Of a stretch of DNA of 64,000 nt, positions 7,905 through 16,200 are shown in pieces (within the stretch, counting starts at the first letter, position 1; the number at the start of each line of letters is the position of its first letter). The notes below the pieces were generated by a model that was not told the origin of the DNA, did not search any database, and saw only the letters and a program-made list of their open reading frames with translations. The translations under genes were made by a program, and so were the position numbers. Source of the stretch: an uncultured Candidatus Saccharibacteria bacterium. Lineage in GTDB: Bacteria > Patescibacteriota > Saccharimonadia > Saccharimonadales > Saccharimonadaceae. The stretch is taken from assembly GCA_947166295.1 (NCBI GenBank), contig CAMVDR010000003.1, positions 17,375-81,374 of the forward strand. Reading direction: 5' to 3'.

Positions 7905-8099
7905 CTAAACCCCCAATGCTTTCTTAATATTCTTATTGATTTTGCCATTAATGGTAGCAGCAGTTTTCATATTGCGCTTCCTGGCTTTAGATTTTTTGGC
8001 GAGAATGTGGTTCCCGAATGCCCGCTCACGTACCAATTTACCACTACCGGTAATTTTGATCCGTTTTGCGGTACCTTTATGCGTTTTTAACTTTGGCAT
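7905..8099 (-). CDS. rpmI: 50S ribosomal protein bL35
   Basis: 64 residues starting [20 protein letters not shown]. The start at 8099 is preceded by AAAGGAAAA; a longer frame to 8201 is rejected because it adds 34 non-homologous residues. [12 protein letters not shown] is the conserved basic core. The 126-nt gap to infC holds a TTAGGCA/TGCCTAA hairpin that could be a bL20-type autoregulatory leader. Confidence 0.95.
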   Translation of the reverse strand: MPKLKTHKGTAKRIKITGSGKLVRERAFGNHILAKKSKARKRNMKTAATINGKINKNIKKALGV

Positions 8100-8225
8100 A
8101 AGTTTTCCTTTGGTTATAGTTAATATTTTTAGGCACATGCCTAATTTTTGTGGCTTGTCGCAATCTGTTTTATTAAAAATCACAACAAACCTAAAGAGCA
8201 ATCGGTAAGCCGTGGAAGTAGGAAA

Positions 8226-8744
8226 TTACTTCTTCCGCACTTGCGCCGATAGGTTACGTCCGTTCATTTGAGGTTTACCTTCTACGACAATGCCATCACC
8301 TAGTAGCTCAACAACTCTATTTAATAACTCGTTGCCGATCTCTTTGTGGGCCATCTCACGACCACGGAAAATTATTAAAATTTTTACTCGGTCGCCGTCA
8401 TCTAGGAAACCCCGCATTTTGCGGACTTTGATGTTAAGGTCATTGTCGCTAATTTTGAGGCCAATTTTCATTTGTTTCAGCTCGGATTGTTTTTCGCGGG
8501 CTTTTTTACGATTTTTGGCATCTTCTTTCATCTTTTGGTACTGATATTTGCCCCAATCGATGATTTTAACGACAGGCGGATTGGCATTAGCGGCAATTTC
8601 CACTAAATCTACACCCTGCTCGTTCGCAAGAAGTTGGGCTTCTTTGCTAGACATAATGCCTAGCTGTTCTCCACTTGAACCAATTACGCGTACCTCCGGA
8701 TAACGAATTTCTCCATTTAGCCGAGTGCGTGATGTAGTTTTTAT
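8226..8744 (-). CDS. infC: Translation initiation factor IF-3, non-AUG start
   Basis: 172 residues if translated from AUA at 8744 (or AUC one codon upstream). The first in-frame ATG (8654) would remove 30 conserved residues: the codons upstream encode RLNGEIRYPEVRVIGSSGEQ, the typical IF-3 N-terminus. AGAAAGG (8751-8757) is 6 nt before the AUA. The C-terminal domain (KIGLKISDNDLNIKVRKMRG, IIFRGREMAHKEIG) is complete. IF-3 selects start codons and discriminates against non-AUG starts, so an AUA/AUC start allows autoregulation, as known for the AUU start of E. coli infC. Confidence 0.93.
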   Translation of the reverse strand: MKTTSRTRLNGEIRYPEVRVIGSSGEQLGIMSSKEAQLLANEQGVDLVEIAANANPPVVKIIDWGKYQYQKMKEDAKNRKKAREKQSELKQMKIGLKISDNDLNIKVRKMRGFLDDGDRVKILIIFRGREMAHKEIGNELLNRVVELLGDGIVVEGKPQMNGRNLSAQVRKK

Positions 8745-8780
8745 GATAGTCCTTTCTTCTCTTGAATTAACCTGATAACA

Positions 8781-8809
8781 ATTATACCAAACTCCCAGAG
8801 AAAAAGCAA
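8781..8809 (-). promoter_or_regulatory. infC operon promoter
   Basis: On the minus strand TTGCTT (8804-8809) and TATAAT (8781-8786) with a 17-nt spacer. Confidence 0.75.
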
Positions 8810-8816
8810 GAGTAAA

Positions 8817-10328
8817 TTAGCGTTTTCTATAGGTTAATGCCTCGGCCAAGTGCTTGCCCAAAATAATATCAGAACCATCCAGGTCTGCTATGGTCTGCGC
8901 CACCTTGATTGTCTTAAAATACGATCTGGCGGAGAGGTTGAGCTTTTCCGATGCTCCAGCTAATAACTTCCCAGCAGCCGGATCTAGGCGTAATAGACTA
9001 GATACTTGGAAAGAAGAAAGGGAACTATTGTAAATACCGTCTTTGCCGTAACGCGCCTTTTGTCGTGCAATTGCCCCTGTTATATTATTTTTTACAACAT
9101 TATGCTCGGCGCTACCACCAGGAACTGGTTTCAGTAGATCCACATTGTCTACCTTCTCTACCACTATGGTCATGTCGATGCGGTCAAAAAGCGGGCCAGA
9201 AAGTTTTTTCTGGTACCTCTGAATTTGTGGTTCCGTACATTTGCATTCGTGGGTAGGGTCACCCAAATATCCGCAAGGGCAAGGGTTCATCGTGGCTATC
9301 AACATAAAATCCGCTGGATAGGTAGTTTTACGATTGGCTCTAGATATAGAAATCTCCTTATCTTCTAACGGCTGGCGCAGAGCTTCTAGCACTGATCTTG
9401 GGAATTCTGGTATCTCATCCAAGAACAATATGCCTTTGTGTGCCAGTGAGATTTCTCCTGGATTAGCCATTGATCCGCCGCCAATTATAGAAGTAGAACT
9501 AGCTGTATGGTGTGGACTCCGAAACGGTCTCGCCTCAATGGTTCTATCTGTAAGTAGTCCTGCGATTGAATATAATTTGGTGATATCTATCTTTTCTTCA
9601 GGTGTCAAATTGGGTAGTAAGTTGGCTGCCGCTTTAGCAAGAAGTGTTTTACCAGCCCCTGGTGGCCCAGAAATCAAGATATTATGGTGTCCAGCAATAG
9701 CAATTTCTATTGCACGTTTAGCTAGTTTTTGCCCACGGATATGGTCCAAAATCTCGCCTGTGGGCCTCTTCGCTATCCGCTTGACATCAGCTTTGATAGG
9801 TGCCGTCTGTAAATCTACCTGGCCTTTCAATGCCAAAAATAAGCCTTGCAGAGTATCTACGCCGTAAATATTTATACCTTCCACCAGCGAAGCTTGTGCT
9901 AGATTTTTCGTTGGTATGTATACTTCTAGGAGCCCGGCTTCTTTCGCGGCCTCTACTACGTTTATGATGCCTTTTACGGGCTTTATTTCGCCATTTAGTG
10001 ATAATTCTCCCACGAAAAGCTTGCTAGTTACGTCATTTTTGGTTAATTGTCCAGATAGTACTAATATAGATAGCGCGATTGGCAGGTCTAGGTAAGCCCC
10101 ATCTTTTTGTAGCTCTGCCGGCGCTAAGCTAATCGTCACTTTTTTATCAGGAAAGAAGAAATCGGAATTCACTAGGGCACTACGTACGCGCTCTTTTGCT
10201 TCGTTAATAGTTTTATTGGCCATGCCTACGATGTTAAATGCTGGTAAACCCCGGTTTATGTCTCCTTCGACTTCTACTATTTTGCCCCCGAAGCCATAGG
10301 GGATTGCGGAATGAATTTTAGCGATCAT
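8817..10328 (-). CDS. comM: ComM/YifB-type Mg-chelatase-like AAA+ ATPase
   Basis: 503 residues from ATG 10328, giving MIAKIHSAIPYGFGG, the normal family N-terminus; GGAGG lies directly before it. Order: N-terminal S5-like ChlI domain with RGLPAFNIVGMANK; AAA+ core with Walker A GPPGAGKT, RPFRSPHHTASSTSIIGGG, Walker B GILFLDEIPEF and MNPCPCGYLGD; C-terminal domain. ComM is a hexameric helicase promoting branch migration in natural transformation. Its presence fits DNA uptake in this reduced lineage. Length matches the family. Confidence 0.95.
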   Translation of the reverse strand: MIAKIHSAIPYGFGGKIVEVEGDINRGLPAFNIVGMANKTINEAKERVRSALVNSDFFFPDKKVTISLAPAELQKDGAYLDLPIALSILVLSGQLTKNDVTSKLFVGELSLNGEIKPVKGIINVVEAAKEAGLLEVYIPTKNLAQASLVEGINIYGVDTLQGLFLALKGQVDLQTAPIKADVKRIAKRPTGEILDHIRGQKLAKRAIEIAIAGHHNILISGPPGAGKTLLAKAAANLLPNLTPEEKIDITKLYSIAGLLTDRTIEARPFRSPHHTASSTSIIGGGSMANPGEISLAHKGILFLDEIPEFPRSVLEALRQPLEDKEISISRANRKTTYPADFMLIATMNPCPCGYLGDPTHECKCTEPQIQRYQKKLSGPLFDRIDMTIVVEKVDNVDLLKPVPGGSAEHNVVKNNITGAIARQKARYGKDGIYNSSLSSFQVSSLLRLDPAAGKLLAGASEKLNLSARSYFKTIKVAQTIADLDGSDIILGKHLAEALTYRKR

Positions 10329-10511
10329 GCCTCCTAGGTAACATAAGGCTACTAAAAATTCAACCCCCACCGGGTAGCTTACGCTTAATTTTGCTACGTA
10401 CATTAGAGGCGGGTATAGTGCCAAATGTTTGGAGTCTGCAAAGCCATTAGAATAACGAAAAAGCTTGTGGAAAACTCGTTAAAAATATAAAAAAATTGTA
10501 CGAAAAATATA

Positions 10512-10540
10512 TTGACATTAGCATTTTTTCGCGATATTAT
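10512..10540 (+). promoter_or_regulatory. Consensus promoter for a small RNA
   Basis: TTGACA (10512-10517) and TATTAT (10535-10540), spacer 17 nt, upstream of a non-coding transcript. Confidence 0.7.
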
Positions 10541-10546
10541 AGAGAT

Positions 10547-10658
10547 AGCTTCTGAATAAAAAAATTATTCAGAAGGTCAAAACAAACATTTTAGCCAAAA
10601 TAACTCCACACTCTACAAAGCAGGCCGGTTTTCCTCGCAGTTACCGGCCTGTTTCTAT
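10547..10658 (+). ncRNA. Candidate small RNA (about 110 nt)
   Basis: Downstream of a consensus promoter. It begins with a CTTCTGAAT/ATTCAGAAG hairpin, has an A-rich single-stranded middle, and ends with CAGGCCGGT/ACCGGCCTG followed by TTTCTATG, a reasonable terminator. No ORF with an RBS is present. Lies between divergent comM and convergent tmRNA. Identity unknown. Confidence 0.5.
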
Positions 10659-10751
10659 GCTTTTAGGAAGAATGGTCCGTTCGCTCCACAAACGAGATCA
10701 TAATTAGCCGCTCGAATAAGGCAGCTCCGCCGCTTTCTGTAAACCTTGGAA

Positions 10752-10782
10752 CAAAAAAACGAGAGCAAGCTCTCGATTTTTG
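10752..10782. terminator. tmRNA terminator (bidirectional)
   Basis: CGAGAGC/GCTCTCG hairpin (10760-10775) flanked by A-tract and T-tract on both strands. Confidence 0.75.
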
Positions 10783-10834
10783 TTCTGCAAATTCGTTCTA
10801 AGAAACTATATTTCTTTCTTCTCGCTCTTTTTTG

Positions 10835-11191
10835 TGGTGGAGCTGGGGGATACTGCCTCCCCGTCCGAACTATCACCGGGATATGATTCTACGTGTGTAG
10901 TTTTCTATTTTTTGTCTTGGCGTATGCTATTAGTAAACAGAAAACGAAACTAATAGCTGCCATAGCTAATTTTTCGTGCTATCCTACGCTACCTAGATGG
11001 CCTTATTTCCGTAGTATGATAATTTTAGTCTTACGGAAACTCAGACTAAAACCAGCCTAGAATAAATTAGGCGTAAGCTGGCATGTAAGCAACATGCGCA
11101 GTTTTTGTGTTTTTTACACTTATTAATACTTACGGTATTTAGTCGACACGCATCACATCTGTTAATAATCCGTCTAAGCTTTGTCAGCCCC
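10835..11191 (-). ncRNA. ssrA: tmRNA (ssrA), one-piece
   Basis: About 357 nt. The 5' end GGGGCTGACAAAGCTTAGACG and the 3' end CCCCCAGCTCCACCA form a tRNA-Ala-like acceptor stem, with GGACGGGG and CCCC for the T arm and encoded CCA. The mRNA-like part ends in TAA inside a CCAG...CTGG helix (helix 5). In that frame the tag ends ...TAHVAYMPAYA; the resume codon is probably upstream, at GTA or nearby, giving about 10-17 residues. tmRNA rescues stalled ribosomes and tags the product. The terminal YA is a plausible protease signal. Confidence 0.93.
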
Positions 11192-11201
11192 AACTAATCA
11201 A

Positions 11202-11231
11202 ATTATACCATATTATGGTGGTATTCGCCAA
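11202..11231 (-). promoter_or_regulatory. tmRNA promoter
   Basis: On the minus strand TTGGCG (11226-11231) and TATAAT (11202-11207), spacer 18 nt. Confidence 0.6.
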
Positions 11232-11406
11232 ATTAGGAGCAGCAAAAACGTGGTTTTGTTGTAATTTTCACAACAAAACCATAAAATCAATCTACCAATA
11301 ATGTGCCAATGTTGTAAAAATAACAACATATTGAATAAAAAATTAGAACAGGGAAGAAATAGATAAAATGTTGTAAAAAATACTCTATAATTATTGAACA
11401 AATCTA

Positions 11407-11435
11407 TTGATTTTTTATGTTTTTTGTGCTACTAT
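11407..11435 (+). promoter_or_regulatory. Promoter of the tiny-ORF RNA
   Basis: TTGATT (11407-11412) and TACTAT (11430-11435), spacer 17 nt. Between tmRNA and this site nothing else recognisable is seen in 11232-11406. Confidence 0.6.
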
Positions 11436-11440
11436 AAAGA

Positions 11441-11800
11441 CAGTCGAGATGACTAAAACAAACATTAAAAACAAAAGGAAAACATGAAGAGAAAACGCTT
11501 TAAAGCTAGAAATAAACCATAGATCTTGGCGGGCGAAAAGGTAATTTCTAGCCATAAATTACACCATTAGGAATTACCTAGAGCTCCGCCAAACGATTAG
11601 CTCCAGGTGACAGGGGAAATCAAAAGCGTAGAGCGCATTAGTAAATCTTTCGTTAGTACCTTCCTTAAAAACAAAAACATAAACCAGAACGAAAGGAAAC
11701 GCTAATAAGGACAATGCTTCACCTAGCGTGAAGCGGTCAATAGGGAAGCGGATTAGGGATTGCGGTTAATAGTTGTGATTTTAGCACCGGATAATCCCTC
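11441..11800 (+). ncRNA. Candidate structured RNA with a leading micro-ORF
   Basis: After the micro-ORF the sequence holds several nested pairings: TTGGCGG/CCGCCAA enclosing GGTAATT/AATTACC (11524-11595), GCTTCAC/GTGAAGC (about 11718-11736), and GCGGA...GGGATT pairing AATCCC..TCCGC (about 11748-11802). No further ORF is plausible. Architecture resembles the region 57237-57480. Function unknown. Confidence 0.45.
11484..11522 (+). CDS. Micro-ORF, 12 basic residues
   Basis: MKRKRFKARNKP followed by TAG, with AAAAGGAAAAC just upstream. Half of the residues are Lys or Arg. It could be a leader peptide or a ribosome- or RNA-binding microprotein. Similar short basic ORFs with strong RBS are at 41893 and 57237. 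Confidence 0.4.
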   Translation: MKRKRFKARNKP

Positions 11801-11859
11801 CGCCTCTCCCATCAATAAAATTCTTGGGGGCTTACCAGTATTGTGCTATAATACATGAT

Positions 11860-12213
11860 ATGAAGCATAACCATGTTATAGCCATCATTAGCATAATTGG
11901 ACTCGCAGCCTTAATCTTTATGCTAATTTTTACTTCGCCAACGGATATTGGGCCTTTAGGTGTTTTATTATTTTTTACAACAGTTTACGTAGTGTCATTT
12001 GGTATAGTTACTCTGCTCACGCAGAGTTTTGTGCGTTTGGCCTTCAAGAAAACAGAATTCAAAAACAAAGATTACCTCTATTCTGCTATACTTGCCTTTG
12101 GCCCAATCATGTTTTTAATGGCGCGCTCTTTTGGTGTCATTAACCTCTGGACTTCAGGTCTTATTTGTCTCTTTATATTTTTGGCTGAATTTCTCGTCGC
12201 AAAACGCGTTTAA
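11860..12213 (+). CDS. Small membrane protein, four predicted helices
   Basis: 117 residues from ATG 11860. TATAAT at 11847-11852 lies only 7 nt before the ATG, so the mRNA is probably leaderless. Four hydrophobic stretches (about 6-27, 33-53, 74-92, 95-113). No family recognised. Followed 17 nt later by another leaderless start. Confidence 0.6.
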   Translation: MKHNHVIAIISIIGLAALIFMLIFTSPTDIGPLGVLLFFTTVYVVSFGIVTLLTQSFVRLAFKKTEFKNKDYLYSAILAFGPIMFLMARSFGVINLWTSGLICLFIFLAEFLVAKRV

Positions 12214-12230
12214 TATGATAAAATAAGCAT

Positions 12231-12725
12231 ATGGATTATGGTCAGCGCTCGCAAAATAATGATATTCCGTCTAGCGACGCACTTTTTGCAAGTGGTCTAA
12301 CAGAGGATGTTGGGGTAAAACCAGAACAAGCGAAGTTGGATACTGAAGAGGGGCTACAATCCAATGAATCATGGCAGAGAAATCCGCAAGCTATTGGCAA
12401 CAAAATTATCAATTTCCCAGACTCCCCAGACTCTACTATGGCAGAGAAAAAAGAACACCTAGGTGTTATCGAACCTACCATGCCACCAACGGCAATCGGG
12501 GAAGCACAAACACAATCACCCCTAAAAGCAGATGTTATTGAAGCGAGTCTTGACAAAACAGCACTAAACACCGAAGGACGCCTAGAATCCGCCGGTGTTA
12601 AAGAAATAGATAAAGCTATATCCAAGTTAAAACATACCGGCAATGTGGCGGATTTTTATGAGACGGCGCGCGACGCTATGGAAACAAATCTTAATAATTC
12701 ATACAATAGAAAGCTGGCCGCATGA
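12231..12725 (+). CDS. Hypothetical soluble protein upstream of the T4SS-like ATPase
   Basis: 164 residues, low complexity, rich in E, S, P, N and lacking membrane segments. Residues 125-164 (DKAISKLKHTGNVADFYETARDAMETNL) look helical. TAAAAT at 12219-12224 is 6 nt before the ATG, again suggesting a leaderless mRNA. Probably co-transcribed with the ATPase 58 nt downstream, whose partner it may be. No family recognised. Confidence 0.55.
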   Translation: MDYGQRSQNNDIPSSDALFASGLTEDVGVKPEQAKLDTEEGLQSNESWQRNPQAIGNKIINFPDSPDSTMAEKKEHLGVIEPTMPPTAIGEAQTQSPLKADVIEASLDKTALNTEGRLESAGVKEIDKAISKLKHTGNVADFYETARDAMETNLNNSYNRKLAA

Positions 12726-12783
12726 GTAATAACCCCTGTTTATGTAATTTTTACAACAATTTTCCAAAGAGGAGAGCTAGGTA

Positions 12784-15597
12784 ATGGAGCCTTGGGTGGT
12801 AGCGCTAATTGTCGTGGCCGCAATAGGTATTATTGCGGGGATTTTTGGCGGGACTTATATCTCTAAACTCCGCAAGGCGAAAAAATATGAGCGCGGCCTT
12901 AAAATGGTACCGCTGCTTATCCATCTTCCTCCTACCACAGATGACATTGAGGCTGGTGGCCGCGATAAACGCGACATTGCTAACGAGGTCATCTCTAAGG
13001 CTCAAGTAATGTACTCTATTCTTTCTTCCACTATCACCAAAGGACTCAAAACTAAGCTTTACGGCCAGCGCCACTTTTCTCTAGAAATTATAGCTAAAGA
13101 CGGTTTTATCAAATATTATGCTATCGTGCCTGCCGTACTAACAGAGACGGTAAAACAAGCCGTGCAGTCTGCTTACCCTACTGCGCGTCTAGAAGAACGG
13201 CGCGAGGAGAACATCTTTAAGGGCGGAACGGGCGTTGATGCCGTAGCGGGTGCCGAGCTTACCCTTAATAAAGAATACTATCTGCCTATCGCTACCTACG
13301 AAGACTCCAAGCGCGACGCCCAGATGGCGATCCTGAATGCCCTCTCTGGTGTGGGCAACAATGAAGGTGCGGCTGTTCAAATTTTGTTCCGCCCCGCACA
13401 AAAAAATTGGTCAGAACGCGGCAAACAATATATTGAAAACATGCAAAAAGGCAAAACTAGCAAAACTATTGGTGCCGGTTTTGGCGATTTCGCAATGGAT
13501 CTTATCCGTGCCCCATGGGAAGTCCCAGGAGAACACGAAAAGTCTGAGCACGAGACAATTACCAACATTAAACAAGATGAAATCACCGCTATCACTAATA
13601 AAATGCGTTTTCCAGCCTTTGAAACCCTTATCCGCATTATAGCCAGCTCTGAAAATAAACCCCGCTCAGAAGCGATTGTAGGGGGCATAGTTTCGGCATT
13701 TTCTCAGTTTAACTCTCCAGAACTCAACGGTTTCAAAGTCAATACTTTTAAAGATGCTAAAAAACTGGCTATTGACTACACTTTTAGATTTTTTCCGCTC
13801 AAAAATCACTCTACCATCCTAAACAGTGTAGAACTTGCTTCTATTTTTCATCTACCAGAGCAAAACGCCATACCTAATTCCCAGGTAGAGCGCCAGCTCA
13901 CCAAACAAGTAGATGGCCCGGCCAGATTGGCTACTGAAGGACTATTCCTAGGCACTAACCAATTCCGTGGCACCGATAAGGCTATCTATCTCCAAGAGAA
14001 AGACCGCCGTCGCCACATGTACGTAATTGGGCAAACCGGTATGGGTAAATCTGTTTTCTTGGAGAATCTAGCTTTTCAAGACATGTGTGATGGCCACGGT
14101 TTTGCCTTTATTGATCCGCATGGCGATGCCGTGGAAGCATTGCTCCAGCGCGTACCAGAGGAACGCATAGATGATGTAATCTATTTTGATCCCGCCGATA
14201 TTGAACATCCAGTTGGCATGAATATGTTTGAATACACCACCCAAGATCAAAAAGATTTCATCGTCCAAGAGGGAATTAGTATGCTGCAATCTCTCTTTGA
14301 CCCTAATAACCAAGGTTTCTTTGGTCCCCGTGGCCAGCACATGTTCCGTAACGCTGCGCTTCTCTTAATGAGCGATCCAGCAGGCGCTACCTTCATAGAT
14401 ATTCCGCAGTGTTTTACGGATCCGGAATTCGTTAAATCTAAGCTCAAATACGTCACAGATAAGGCCGTCTATGATTACTGGACTAAAGAATTCCCAGCTT
14501 CCCAGAAATCTAATGACGCCGGCGAAGTCATCACTTGGTTCTCTAGTAAATGGGGTCCGTTTATCTCTAATACCATCATGAGAAATACCTTAGGACAGGT
14601 TAAATCCGGCTTTAATATTCGCGAGATTATGGATAATAAAAAGATTTTCCTTGTCAACCTTTCTAAGGGGCGGCTCGGTGATATTAATGCTAATCTTCTA
14701 GGTATGATCTTTGTAATGAAATTCCAACAAGCCGCCATGAGTCGCCAGGATATTCCCGAAGATCAGCGTCAAGACTTCTGCCTCTACGTAGATGAGTTCC
14801 AGAATTTCGCCACAGATAGCTTTGAGTCTATTTTATCCGAGGCTAGAAAGTACCGCCTCAATCTTATCGTAGCTAATCAGTTTATGACTCAGCTCACAGA
14901 AAAGATTAGGGAAGCACTCCTTGGTAACGTCGGCACTATTATCTGTGGTCGTATCGGCGTGACAGATGCAGATTTGATGGTCAAAGCATTTACTCCTACC
15001 TTTACCGCCGAAGATCTAACTAAAACCCCTAATTTCTCCGCCGTGGCTAAAGTGATGATGTTTGATATGCCATCAGCCCCATTTACCATGAAACTCCCTG
15101 CGCCTATGGGTGAACCGAATGAAGAATTGATGGATAGCCTCAAAGCTTATTCTGCAACCAAATTCGGCCGTACTCGTGCCGAGGTGGAGAAAGAAATTCA
15201 AGATCGCTGGAGTGCTGCAGAAAAAGCGAAAAAAGCCACTAAACCAGAAATGCCGCTAGAGCCGTCTAGAAGCTCCGTAGACGTCGTTCCGATTGAAGAC
15301 GATAAAAATACCACCTCTACGCCTAAAACCGTGCCAAAGGCCCCAGAAACGCCTAAAAAAGGCTTTTTGGATGACTGGATGGATAAAAAAGCTAAAACTA
15401 TGCCAACTCCACTATCCACTGCTCAGGGGGCCACCCCAATCACACCAGAACAGACTCAAAATCCAGCCCCTGTTGCAACCCCAGAACCAACTCCTATTGA
15501 GCCTACTCCTACTTCTACCCCAGACTCCACGCCCGCGTCATCATCAACATCAGCTCCAGAGGTTCAGCCAGATGAAGCCGTGTTCAAAATTCGCTAA
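12784..15597 (+). CDS. Type IV secretion/TraD-VirB4-like membrane ATPase
   Basis: 937 residues. One N-terminal membrane helix (residues 4-26), a long conserved middle, then a RecA-like ATPase: Walker A GQTGMGKS near residue 422, IDPHGDA, Walker B FCLYVDEFQNFATDSFESILSEARK near 665, and IVANQFMTQL. The last about 140 residues are a P/T/S-rich tail. This fits the conjugative coupling/TraM-recognition family found with Saccharibacteria T4SS-like and pilus systems. RBS GAGGAGAG. Role in DNA or protein transfer, possibly to or from the host, is an inference. Confidence 0.85.
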   Translation: MEPWVVALIVVAAIGIIAGIFGGTYISKLRKAKKYERGLKMVPLLIHLPPTTDDIEAGGRDKRDIANEVISKAQVMYSILSSTITKGLKTKLYGQRHFSLEIIAKDGFIKYYAIVPAVLTETVKQAVQSAYPTARLEERREENIFKGGTGVDAVAGAELTLNKEYYLPIATYEDSKRDAQMAILNALSGVGNNEGAAVQILFRPAQKNWSERGKQYIENMQKGKTSKTIGAGFGDFAMDLIRAPWEVPGEHEKSEHETITNIKQDEITAITNKMRFPAFETLIRIIASSENKPRSEAIVGGIVSAFSQFNSPELNGFKVNTFKDAKKLAIDYTFRFFPLKNHSTILNSVELASIFHLPEQNAIPNSQVERQLTKQVDGPARLATEGLFLGTNQFRGTDKAIYLQEKDRRRHMYVIGQTGMGKSVFLENLAFQDMCDGHGFAFIDPHGDAVEALLQRVPEERIDDVIYFDPADIEHPVGMNMFEYTTQDQKDFIVQEGISMLQSLFDPNNQGFFGPRGQHMFRNAALLLMSDPAGATFIDIPQCFTDPEFVKSKLKYVTDKAVYDYWTKEFPASQKSNDAGEVITWFSSKWGPFISNTIMRNTLGQVKSGFNIREIMDNKKIFLVNLSKGRLGDINANLLGMIFVMKFQQAAMSRQDIPEDQRQDFCLYVDEFQNFATDSFESILSEARKYRLNLIVANQFMTQLTEKIREALLGNVGTIICGRIGVTDADLMVKAFTPTFTAEDLTKTPNFSAVAKVMMFDMPSAPFTMKLPAPMGEPNEELMDSLKAYSATKFGRTRAEVEKEIQDRWSAAEKAKKATKPEMPLEPSRSSVDVVPIEDDKNTTSTPKTVPKAPETPKKGFLDDWMDKKAKTMPTPLSTAQGATPITPEQTQNPAPVATPEPTPIEPTPTSTPDSTPASSSTSAPEVQPDEAVFKIR

Positions 15598-15615
15598 ATG
15601 ACAATAAGATAGCCT

Positions 15616-15696
15616 GGCGGGTGACGCCTGGAGGGGGACCCCCAAAATGTTTGCGTATGCAAAATTTTGGGGGAGGAAAAGGCGGCAGGACCCGCC
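15616..15696. repeat. Palindromic element E, copy 2 (81 nt)
   Basis: GGCGGGT (15616-15622) pairs with ACCCGCC (15690-15696); inner CCCCCAAAAT/ATTTTGGGGG hairpin. Nearly identical to copy 3 at 16120-16200. Located between the ATPase stop and the iscU-like promoter. Confidence 0.8.
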
Positions 15697-15721
15697 TAGA
15701 AAATATGGTATAATAAGTTTC

Positions 15722-16120
15722 ATGAACGAGGGTCAAGATTGGATCTATACCGATATTGTGAAAGACCACTTTTTGAACCCTCGCAACTTCTTGATGGGCG
15801 ACGAAAGTAAGTTTGAGTGCGATGCGACCGGCCTAGTGGGCAACCCTATCTGTGGCGATCAGATGAAAATGTTTATTAAAGTAGACAAAAAAACTGATAA
15901 AATCATAGACATCCGCTGGAAAACTTACGGTTGCGCCTCAGCTATAGCTTCAACCTCTGCTCTTTCTGAGCTCGCCAAAGGTAAAACTCTAGATGAAGCT
16001 CTCAAAATTTCCGCCGAAGATATCGATAATTATCTCGGCAAACTCCCCAAGCACAAATTCCATTGTTCTATCTTGGGTCACGATGCCTTAAGGGATGCGA
16101 TAGAGAATTATAGAAAATAG
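15722..16120 (+). CDS. iscU: Iron-sulfur cluster scaffold, IscU/NifU N-terminal type
   Basis: 132 residues. The three cluster-ligand cysteines are in GNPICGDQ, YGCASAIASTSAL and KFHCSILGHDAL; the Asp after the first Cys favours cluster transfer. TATAAT at 15709-15714 is 7 nt before ATG 15722, so the mRNA is probably leaderless; a longer frame back to 15647 would begin inside palindromic element E2. The neighbouring convergent gene encodes the cysteine desulfurase that would supply sulfur. Confidence 0.92.
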   Translation: MNEGQDWIYTDIVKDHFLNPRNFLMGDESKFECDATGLVGNPICGDQMKMFIKVDKKTDKIIDIRWKTYGCASAIASTSALSELAKGKTLDEALKISAEDIDNYLGKLPKHKFHCSILGHDALRDAIENYRK

Positions 16121-16200
16121 GCGGGTGACGCCTGGAGGGGGACCCCCAAAATGTTTGCGTATGCAAAATTTTGGGGGAGGAAAAGGCGGCAGGACCCGCC
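16120..16200. repeat. Palindromic element E, copy 3 (81 nt), exactly between two stop codons
   Basis: GGCGGGT (16120-16126) pairs with ACCCGCC (16194-16200). Its outermost bases are the last base of the iscU stop (TAG, 16118-16120) and of the iscS stop (16200-16202 on the minus strand). It makes up the whole spacer of this convergent pair. Confidence 0.8.

Noticed and set aside
10655..10876. 73-residue minus-strand ORF
   Set aside because: It overlaps the 3' end of tmRNA and its terminator; no RBS or family support.
15647..15721. Upstream extension of the iscU-like gene
   Set aside because: It lies inside a palindromic element and before the -10 box at 15709.
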